22,993 bases of DNA. Source: Tubiluchus corallicola (Eukaryota > Priapulida > Priapulimorpha > Priapulimorphida > Tubiluchidae). The first letter of the stretch is position 1. Each line of letters opens with the position of its first letter. Positions 1 through 7,870 of this stretch are shown piece by piece. The DNA lies in the NCBI GenBank assembly GCA_030141605.1, contig JAQGDQ010001868.1:1-22993 (forward strand). The letters run 5' to 3'. Under the pieces are notes generated by a model. It had not been told where the DNA came from. It saw nothing but the letters and a program-made list of their open reading frames with translations, and did not search any database. A program made the position numbers and the translations under genes.

Positions 1-1200
1 AATGAGTGTGGTTGTCAGAAAATGAGTGTGGTTGTCAGGAAGTGAGTGTGGTTGTCAGAAAATGAGTATGGTTGTCAGAAAATGAGTGCAGTTGTCAGAA
101 CATGAGTGTGGTTGTCAGAAATGGGTGTGGTTGTCAAAAATGAGTATGGTTGTCAGAAAATGAGTGTGGTTGTCAGAAAATGAGTGTGGCTGTCAGAAAG
201 TGAGTGTGGTTGTCAGAAAATGAGTGTGGTTGTCAGAACATGAGTGTGGCTGTCAGAAAATGAGTGTGGTTGTCAGAAAATGAGTGTGGTTGTCAGAAAA
301 TAAGTGTGGTTGTCAGAAAGTGAGTGTGGTTGTCAGAAAATGAGTGTGGCTATCAGAAAGTGAGTGTGGTTGTCAGAAAGTGAGTGTGGTTGTCAGAAAA
401 TGAGTGTGGTTGTCAGAAAGTGAGTGTGGTTGTCAGAAAGTGAATGTGATTGTCAGAAAGTGAGTGTGGTTGTCAGAACATGGCGTGGTGGTCACAAATG
501 GGTGTGGTTGTCAAACACTGAGTGTGGTTGTCAGAAAATGAGTGTGGTTGTCAGGAAAATGAGTGTGGTTGTCCAAAAATGCGTGCAGTTGTCAGAACAT
601 GAGTGTGGTTGTCAGAAAGTGAGTGTGGTTGTGAGAAAATGAGTGTGGTTGTCAGAAAAATGAGTGTGGTTGTCAGAACATGAGTGTGGTTGTCAGAAAA
701 TGAGTGTGGTGGTCAGAAAGTGAGTGTGGTTGTCAGAAAGTGAGTGTGGTTGTCAGAAAATGAGTGTGGCTGTCAGAAAGTGAGTGTGGTTGTCAGAAAA
801 TGAGTGTGGTTGTCAGAAAATGAGTGTGGTTGTCAGAACATGAGTGTGGTGGTCAGAAAGTGAGTGTGGTTGTCAGAAAGTGAGTGTGGTTGTCAGAAAA
901 TGAGTGTGGCTGTCAGAAAGTGAGTGTGGTTGTCAGAAAATGAGTGTGGTGGTCAGAAAGTGAGTGTGGTTGTCAGAAAGTGAGTGTGGTTGTCAGAAAA
1001 TGAGTGTGGTTGTCAGAAAGTGAGTGTGGTTGTCAGAAAATGAGTGTGGTTGTCAGAAAATGAGTGTGGTTGTCAGAACATGAGTGTGGCTGTCAGAAAA
1101 TGAGTGTGGTTGTCAGAAATGAGTGTGGTTGTCAGAAAATAAGTGTGGTTGTCAGAAAGTGAGTGTGGTTGTCAGAAAATGAGTGTGGCTATCAGAAAAT
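1..1200 (+). repeat. Direct 1.2-kb duplication, first copy
   Basis: Bases 1-1200 match 5724-6923 at a constant offset of 5723, including the rare variant units, for example the TGGCGTGGTGGTCACAAATG block at 481 and at 6204. No difference was seen in the lines compared. The match breaks at 1201 (GAAATTAGCG here, GAGTGTGG in the other copy) and then continues with small indels. This is a segmental copy of a particular stretch of array, not just shared consensus. Confidence 0.9.
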
Positions 1201-1360
1201 GAAATTAGCGTTGTCAGAAAATGAGTGTGGTTGTCCAAAAATGCGTGCAGTTGTCAGAACATGGTGTGGTTGTCAGAAAGTGAGTGTGGTTGTGAGAAAG
1301 TATAGTGTGGTTGTCAGAAAATAAGTGTGGTTGTCAAGTGAGTGTAGTTTGTCAGAAAAT
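1..1360 (+). repeat. 20-bp minisatellite array A (plus orientation)
   Basis: About 68 head-to-tail copies of a 20-bp unit, consensus AATGAGTGTGGTTGTCAGAA, begin before the window edge. Variant units (GGCTGTCAG, GGTGGTCAG, GGCTATCAG, CCAAAAATGCGTGCAG, AACATGAG) recur in fixed orders, so there is higher-order structure. Units decay between about 1200 and 1360, next to the inverted-repeat arm. The open reading frame at 424-642 is a by-product of the stop-poor repeat and is not a gene. The + strand is rich in G and T and poor in C. Confidence 0.97.
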
Positions 1361-2361
1361 GAGTGTGCTGGCTTACTGATAGTCTGGACAGTTGTTACAG
1401 TTTCCTCTACAACCTGCGCAAACCTACTTCTAGGTGGGCAAGCTGTAATTTTTACATGCTGGTTAATTTCGAACCATTCATACATGCTAATTCAGATTTC
1501 AATGATCTGTAGTTATAAATTTCTTTTCAACTTTACTCAGGTAGGCCATTTGACGCTTGTCATATGATCGGCCTAACCCCCTTAGGTAAATTTGTCATAA
1601 CTTGCAATCTCATAAACTAAATCAAACTGTTTATTATACTGATAGCAAAACAGTTTAATATGCAACTATAGAAGTAAGCGTTGTGCATTTCTTCCTGTAA
1701 TAAATGAAGCTATAAAATATATTTCCACTAATTCACTTACAAAATAATAAATAGAACCCGGCCAATGTTTCTTCTAAATAATGAAAAGTTGAAGACAGTA
1801 TTAGATGCCCGGCAATACGCAGCTGCAGCTAAATGTCCCGAAAGCACAGGGCATTAAATAAGCTCTGCAGGGATGTGAAAAATCTTGCAAAGAGAATGAT
1901 AGACTTTATACTTGACGTCAATACACCTGCTGCAGTTTCTTTGGCTCTCTGCTTCAGTAGTAGGCCACTGAAATTGTAATTAATTTATTTATTTGTTCAA
2001 AAGTCTTAAACTCTCCCCGCCTCATTTTTTTTATTGAAAACCTATCTACGATCGCAGTGTTTCTGACATGTGCGTAAACCTATCTAGGATTTTGTTTGTT
2101 TTTGCTGAATTTTATATAGTTTCGTACCAACCAAGATGTGTAGTTTGTAAGCTAAATTGTTAAAATAATATTTTTTGGCTGTTAACTAATAATCAATTAT
2201 TGCACTACATGCAGATGGATTTGGCATTTCCGGTAGAGCTGCTGCTGCTGCTGACAATTGCAGCTAGGTTAATAGAATGCTGTAATGTAACTTTGTTTCA
2301 GTTTTACGTGTTTCAGTTTTGATTAACAGTTTACCATAGATGAATGTTTAGCTAGTATTAT

Positions 2362-2590
2362 GAATAGGTACTGTAAGTACTGCGGGATGGGAAAGCCACG
2401 CATCTGTCCATCAACAAGTGCATAAGTTGGAAGCTAGGTTGAATAGGTACTGTAAGTACTGGGGGATGGGAAAGCCATGCATCTGTCCATCAACAAGTGC
2501 ATAAGTCGGAAACTAGGTTGAATAGGTACTGCAAGTACTGCGGGATGGGAAACCCATGCATCTGTCCATCAACAAGTGCATAAGTTGCAA
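2362..2590 (+). repeat. 79-bp tandem triplication with zinc-knuckle-like reading
   Basis: Three copies start at 2362, 2441 and 2520, each opening GAATAGGTACTG. Each unit carries the hairpin GTACT-GTA-AGTAC. One + frame reads YCKYCGMGKPRICPSTSA before a stop, with Cys spacing (C-x2-C-x8-C) reminiscent of gag-type zinc fingers; the third copy has NPCICPSTSA instead. The right arm holds only two copies (about 8394-8545). A chance reading of a non-coding repeat cannot be excluded. Confidence 0.75.
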
Positions 2591-2837
2591 AATCAGCAAG
2601 TAAAGCCTGGTGTCACAGCTGCGTTACAAAAGACGTTGGAATTATCAAAAAAATTACAGACAGCCACAAAACCCATAGAGAAAGATCCAAACTGACAGCA
2701 AGTCTACACCTTCAAGTTACTAGCGAATTATTAATTGCATTGTTTTTGATGGACGAAAAGACAAAACCCAAATTCAAGCTAAAAAATTGACACATTTTAC
2801 AGTGACAAAATTGCCGAGGAGAATAATTCTTCTCTGA
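2563..2837 (+). pseudogene. Possible coding relic in inner arm
   Basis: I do not recognise this. Two short open stretches look protein-like. The first, near 2570-2695, reads QQVKPGVTAALQKTLELSKK and on to IEKDPN before a TGA. The second, 2724-2837, is a 37-codon run containing INCIVFDGRKDKTQIQAKK and ending in TGA. The diverged right arm keeps the same words on the - strand with different stops. Both look like remnants of one old gene, perhaps of an element, but the homology is unproven. Confidence 0.25.
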
Positions 2838-3093
2838 CTCGACCAAATGATACGAACTTTTGACATGTAATTCCTGCCAGTCGGTCTGCTCTTAAGTTAT
2901 GTATGTTAAGCAAGGCTGAATTGATCTTAGTGCAGCTGTCTGTGGTGGCACAATTCTAAATTCGGGCCATACTGGAGACGTAGTTCTATCTATGGAAAAG
3001 TAGTTGGGATTATCTTTGCAATTACTGGTGTGCTTGATACAATTTAACGAATTGCCACTCCGCCACATCTTTACAGCATTAGATGGAGCAACG

Positions 3094-3510
3094 ACACTCA
3101 TTTCTGACAACCACACTCATTTCTGACAACCACACTCATTTCTGACACCCACACCCATTTCTGACAACAACACCCATTTTCTGACAACCACACTCATTTT
3201 CTGACAACCACACTCATTTTGTGACAACCACACTCATTTTCTGACAACCACACCCATTTCTGACAACCACACTCATTTTCTGACAACCACACTCATTTTC
3301 TGACAACCACACTCATTTTCTGACAACCACACTCATTTTCTGACAACCACACTCATTTTGTGACAACCACACTCATTTTGTGACAACCACACTCATTTTG
3401 TGACAACCACACTCATTTTCTGACAACCACACTCATTTCTGACAACCACACTCGACTTTCTGACAGCCACACTCATTTTTTCTGACAAACACAGTCATTC
3501 TGACAACCTC
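3094..3510 (-). repeat. 20-bp minisatellite array B (minus orientation)
   Basis: About 20 units of the same minisatellite in reverse complement (TTTCTGACAACCACACTCAT). Variants CACCCATTTC and CATTTTGTGACAACC are clustered. The array follows the inner end of the left arm directly, which mirrors array C joining the inner end of the right arm. Arms and satellites therefore form one larger inverted structure. Confidence 0.96.
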
Positions 3511-3841
3511 TCTTTTTTAAACTGCATTCATGTATTTATGTCTTGACTTGGCTTTCTTTTTCATCCTTCCTGCTGACAGAGCTAGTTTGTCTGGTATGTT
3601 TGCAGTCTGCCCTTGGCTATGAAAGTTGTTGTTGTTGTTTTGTCTCAGTTAAACCATTTATTTGTCAAGAGTAGTAGAGCCATGATGTAAGTTTATTTTG
3701 GTTGTTCTGTCTGACTTTATTATTAATTTCTTTGTTTCTTTTTGGGCTCAAATTAGTTTGTTATATTTTGTTATGATTTTTTTACAGATAAAATGTATTA
3801 AAGCTACTCAAACGTGAATTTTTTGACTTTGGGCATCATGA
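3511..3841. other. Spacer, no gene seen
   Basis: T-rich single-copy-looking sequence between array B and the SAP-like relic. It holds a short GTT run near 3628-3640, a donor-like GTAAGT at 3687-3692 and an acceptor-like TTTTTTTACAG ending at 3787. The flanks of this intron-like pair do not read open, so no exon is called. Confidence 0.5.
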
Positions 3842-4632
3842 AGTAGTAGTCCCTCACAGTTTTATATCCTTCTACAATTCTTGTTGGGAAAAGACAGGAC
3901 AGGAGAAGGTTCGCTGAGTATAAAGACAGACATGGACAGCAATGATGACTGCATTTGTTATATAAGACAAGCTGTACAGCCTACAAGCAAGTTGTTGATC
4001 AGACATTGAAACTGAAAATTTTCAATACTTTGTGTGAGTCCTTTGACCTAGATTCAGCAGTAACTGGTTTATTTGACAAGTATGCACTCTTCACAATTTG
4101 TTCATAATCGCAGAGCCTAAATTTTGTGAACTGGCTGAAAAGCAATATACAGAAGAAGAATTGAAAACAAAAACCAGAGAGCAATTAAGAGAAATATTTC
4201 GTCAGAGTGACGTAGCAGTTGGAGTAATTAAAGCTGAACTAGTGGAGAGAATTATTGCTCATCATGTTCCGGCAGTGGACAGCCCCGCTAGGTAGTTTCA
4301 TGGCAGAGGCTACCGTCAGCCACATGCAGCAGCTACAATGCTACATGCTACCGGTAGCAAGGGGAAGCAACATACCACAAACACTTGGTCAAGAATTTCC
4401 AAAAGTGGTTACTCGAGTTTTAAAACTGGTGGGAAGATCTCTGACAATTCTCTCAAGCTCAAGGAAAATGAATTAAAAATTCAGAAGTGTGAAGTAAAGC
4501 TCTAAAAGTGAGGCAAAATCAGCTTGAAAATGAGAGAAATGATGATGATAAACTGACCGCAAGCCAGAAAAGTTTTAATGTTAAGGTTGCTTCATTACTT
4601 GATGAAGATGTAAGTAAAACTAAAGTGACAGA
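3842..4632 (+). pseudogene. Broken gene: SAP-like segment plus charged coiled coil
   Basis: Three frames carry protein-like sequence in order. Positions 3842-4009 contain an ATG at 3932 and MDSNDDCICYIRQAVQPTSK. The next frame, through 4107, reads TLCESFDLDSAVTGLFDKY. A third frame is open from 4077 to 4505 except for a single TAG at 4293-4295. In it, EELKTKTREQLREIFRQS followed by IKAELVERIIAHH fits the two-helix SAP nucleic-acid-binding pattern (a leucine-rich helix, a turn, then a K-A-E-L-V-E-R-I helix). After a basic Ser/Gly-rich stretch comes LKLKENELKIQKCEVKL, and after a frameshift near 4505, RQNQLENERNDDDKLTAS, which looks like a coiled coil. Known: SAP domains bind DNA or RNA. Inferred: a dead gene, possibly gag-like or host-derived. 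It runs straight into the glycogenin fragment. Family identity is unsure. Confidence 0.5.
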
Positions 4633-4948
4633 ATGGTCACTGGAACATCAGTGGACAAAGCTTATGTTATGCAAGTAATCAATGATCAGTATACAGCATC
4701 TGCTCTGGTACTTCCCATCTCATTAAAGCAGACTGCCACACAATGACAATTGGTAGTCATGATAACTGCTGATGTGTCTGACCGGATGAAGGGATTCCTT
4801 CAAAAGACTTTTTTGATCAGTAGGAAACCTTTGACACCATTGACAGTTTGGATCTGAGTGCATTAGGACGACCTGAGCTGGGTGTGAGTTTCACGAAACT
4901 GCATTGCTGGAAACTTACACACTTTAGTGTTTCATGAATGCGAATGAC
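4633..4948 (+). pseudogene. GYG-like: Glycogenin N-terminal fragment, broken
   Basis: Glycogenin is the self-glucosylating GT8 enzyme that primes glycogen synthesis. The fragment starts near the natural N-terminus (ATG 4633, then VDKAYVMQVINDQYTASAL). It continues with SLKQTATQ, an in-frame TGA at 4744, QLVVMITADVSDRMKGFLQK, a frameshift in a T run near 4812, a TAG, then LDLSALGRPELGVSF and TKLHCWKLTHF. A further shift leads into CFMNAND at 4928-4948, where the family has its C-V-F-M-D-A-D metal-binding site; both Asp are Asn here. About 105 residues of family order are kept without an intron-like gap, then the 23-bp satellite begins. Two frame changes, two stops and the lost DxD make it non-functional. 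The family call rests on the RPELGV, TKLHCW and M-x-A-x blocks in the right order and spacing. Confidence 0.88.
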
Positions 4949-4957
4949 CGTCCAACC

Positions 4958-5681
4958 AATGCAGAACTAAGTATGAGATCAACACAGAAATAACTACGAG
5001 ATCAACGCAGAACTAAGTACGAGATCAACACAGAACTAACTACGAGATCAACACAGAACTGACTACGAGATCAACGCAGAACTAAGTACGAGATCAACGC
5101 AGAACTAACTACGACATCAACACAGAACCAACTACGAGATCAACACAGAACTAACTACGACATCAACACAGAACTGACTACGAGATCAACGCAGAACTAA
5201 GTACGAGATCAATGCAGAACTAACTACGAGATCAACACAGAACTAACTACGACATCAACACAGAACTGACTACGAGATCAACGCAGAACTAAGTACGAGA
5301 TCAACACAGAACTAACTACGAGATCAATACAGAACCAACTACGAGATCAACACAGAACTAACTACGACATCAACACAGAACTGACTACGAGATCAACGCA
5401 GAACTAAGTACGAGATCAACGCAGAACTAACTACGAGATCAACACAGAACTAACTACGAGATCAACACAGAACTAACTACGAGATCAACACAGAACTAAG
5501 TACGAGATCAACACAGAACTAACTACGAGATCAACACAGAAATAACTACGAGATCAACACAGAACTAAGTACGAGATCAACACAGAACTAACTACGAGAT
5601 CAACACAGAACTAACTACGAGATCAACACAGAAATAACTACGAGATCAACACAGAACTAAGTACGAGATCAACGCAGAACT
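4958..5681 (+). repeat. 23-bp satellite array, about 31 copies
   Basis: Tandem 23-bp units share the core GATCAACACAGAACTAACTA with variants (AACGCAG, AAGTACGAG, AACTACGAC, GAACTGACTACG, GAAATAAC). The marker GAACTGACTACG recurs at spacings of 115, 92 and 115 bp, giving a higher-order unit of four to five monomers in the first half; the second half is more uniform. The array starts at the end of the glycogenin fragment and is joined without a spacer to minisatellite array C. The two satellites share no obvious sequence. Confidence 0.96.
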
Positions 5682-5683
5682 CA

Positions 5684-7870
5684 GATGAGTGTGGTTGTTA
5701 GAAAATAAGTGTGGTTGTCAGAAAATGAGTGTGGTTGTCAGAAAATGAGTGTGGTTGTCAGGAAGTGAGTGTGGTTGTCAGAAAATGAGTATGGTTGTCA
5801 GAAAATGAGTGCAGTTGTCAGAACATGAGTGTGGTTGTCAGAAATGGGTGTGGTTGTCAAAAATGAGTATGGTTGTCAGAAAATGAGTGTGGTTGTCAGA
5901 AAATGAGTGTGGCTGTCAGAAAGTGAGTGTGGTTGTCAGAAAATGAGTGTGGTTGTCAGAACATGAGTGTGGCTGTCAGAAAATGAGTGTGGTTGTCAGA
6001 AAATGAGTGTGGTTGTCAGAAAATAAGTGTGGTTGTCAGAAAGTGAGTGTGGTTGTCAGAAAATGAGTGTGGCTATCAGAAAGTGAGTGTGGTTGTCAGA
6101 AAGTGAGTGTGGTTGTCAGAAAATGAGTGTGGTTGTCAGAAAGTGAGTGTGGTTGTCAGAAAGTGAATGTGATTGTCAGAAAGTGAGTGTGGTTGTCAGA
6201 ACATGGCGTGGTGGTCACAAATGGGTGTGGTTGTCAAACACTGAGTGTGGTTGTCAGAAAATGAGTGTGGTTGTCAGGAAAATGAGTGTGGTTGTCCAAA
6301 AATGCGTGCAGTTGTCAGAACATGAGTGTGGTTGTCAGAAAGTGAGTGTGGTTGTGAGAAAATGAGTGTGGTTGTCAGAAAAATGAGTGTGGTTGTCAGA
6401 ACATGAGTGTGGTTGTCAGAAAATGAGTGTGGTGGTCAGAAAGTGAGTGTGGTTGTCAGAAAGTGAGTGTGGTTGTCAGAAAATGAGTGTGGCTGTCAGA
6501 AAGTGAGTGTGGTTGTCAGAAAATGAGTGTGGTTGTCAGAAAATGAGTGTGGTTGTCAGAACATGAGTGTGGTGGTCAGAAAGTGAGTGTGGTTGTCAGA
6601 AAGTGAGTGTGGTTGTCAGAAAATGAGTGTGGCTGTCAGAAAGTGAGTGTGGTTGTCAGAAAATGAGTGTGGTGGTCAGAAAGTGAGTGTGGTTGTCAGA
6701 AAGTGAGTGTGGTTGTCAGAAAATGAGTGTGGTTGTCAGAAAGTGAGTGTGGTTGTCAGAAAATGAGTGTGGTTGTCAGAAAATGAGTGTGGTTGTCAGA
6801 ACATGAGTGTGGCTGTCAGAAAATGAGTGTGGTTGTCAGAAATGAGTGTGGTTGTCAGAAAATAAGTGTGGTTGTCAGAAAGTGAGTGTGGTTGTCAGAA
6901 AATGAGTGTGGCTATCAGAAAATGAGTGTGGTTGTCAGAAAATGAGTGTGGTTGTCCAAAAATGCGTGCAGTTGTCAGAACATGAGTGTGGTTGTCAGAA
7001 AGTGAGTGTGGTTGTGAGAAAATGAGTGTGGTTGTCAGAAAATAAGTGTGGTTGTCAGAAAGTGAGTGTGGTTGTCAGAAAATGAGTGTGGCTATCAGAA
7101 AATGAGTGTGGTTGTCAGAAAATGAGTGTGGTTGTCCAAAAATGCGTGCAGTTGTCAGAACATGAGTGTGGTTGTCAGAAAGTGAGTGTGGTTGTGAGAA
7201 AATGAGTGTGGTTGTCAGAAAAATGAGTGTGGTTGTCAGAACATGAGTGTGGTTGTCAGAAAATGAGTGTGGTGGTCAGAAAGTGAGTGTGGTTGTCAGA
7301 AAGTGAGTGTGGTTGTCAGAAAATGAGTGTGGCTGTCAGAAAGTGAGTGTGGTTGTCAGAAATGAGTGTGGTTGTCAGAAAATGAGTGTGGTTGTCAGAA
7401 CATGAGTGTGGTTGTCAGAAAATGAGTGTGGTGGTCAGAAAGTGAGTGTGGTTGTCAGAAAGTGAGTGTGGTTGTCAGAAAATGAGTGTGGTTGTCAGAA
7501 AGTGAGTGTGGTTGTCAGAAAATGAGTGTGGTTGTCAGAAAATGAGTGTGGTTGTCAGAACATGAGTGTGGCTGTCAGAAAATGAGTGTGGTTGTCAGAA
7601 AATGAGTGTGGTTGTCAGAAAATGACTGTGGTTGTCAGAAAATAAGTGTGGTTGTCAGAAAGTGAGTGTGGTTGTCAGAAAATGAGTGTGGCTATCAGAA
7701 AATGAGTGTGGTTGTCAGAAAATGAGTGTGGTTGTCAGAAAATGAGTGTGGTTGTCAGAAAATAAGTGTGGTTGTCAGAAAATGAGTGTGGTTGTCAGAA
7801 AATAAGTGTGGTGGTCAGAAAATGAGTGTGGTGGTCAGAAATGGGTGTGGTTGTCAAAAAAATGAGTGTT
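5684..7870 (+). repeat. 20-bp minisatellite array C (plus orientation)
   Basis: About 109 units of the array A monomer. Positions 5724-6923 copy 1-1200 exactly as far as seen. Positions 6841-7040 and 7021-7220 are a 180-bp internal duplication, and 6361-6520 recurs at about 7201-7360 (840-bp offset). It ends with degenerate units (ATGGGTGTGG, AATGAGTGTTG) at the inner end of the right arm. The open reading frame at 6147-6365 is the same artefact as in array A. Confidence 0.97.

Larger units (their letters stand above)
1361..3093 (+). repeat. Long inverted repeat, left arm
   Basis: The arm begins GAGTGTGCTGGCTTACTGAT and is the reverse complement of the right arm ending at 9545. Left position x pairs with 10906-x without any net indel from 1361 to about 2361, and reading both strands by eye shows no mismatch there. 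From 2362 inward the arms differ: three 79-bp units here against two in the other arm, then point differences and indels to about 3093, where the - strand minisatellite begins. The palindrome TGACGTCA lies at 1913-1920 and is mirrored at 8986-8993. No intact gene is visible; possible coding relics are listed separately. Confidence 0.95.

Noticed and set aside
424-642. 72-codon open frame in array A, identical to the one at 6147-6365
   Set aside because: Every residue comes from 20-bp repeat units; identity reflects the segmental copy of the array, not protein conservation.
1-1360. Telomere-like array because of its G/T-rich strand and 20-bp unit
   Set aside because: The same units occur internally in both orientations and are bounded by unique sequence and arms; no canonical TTAGGG-type telomere repeat is present.
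3687-3787. Intron-like pair GTAAGT ... TTTTTTTACAG
   Set aside because: Neither flank reads open for any length and no protein word is recognisable.
4958-7870. CRISPR-like regular repeats
   Set aside because: The 20- and 23-bp units are joined head to tail without unique spacers, in a eukaryotic setting.
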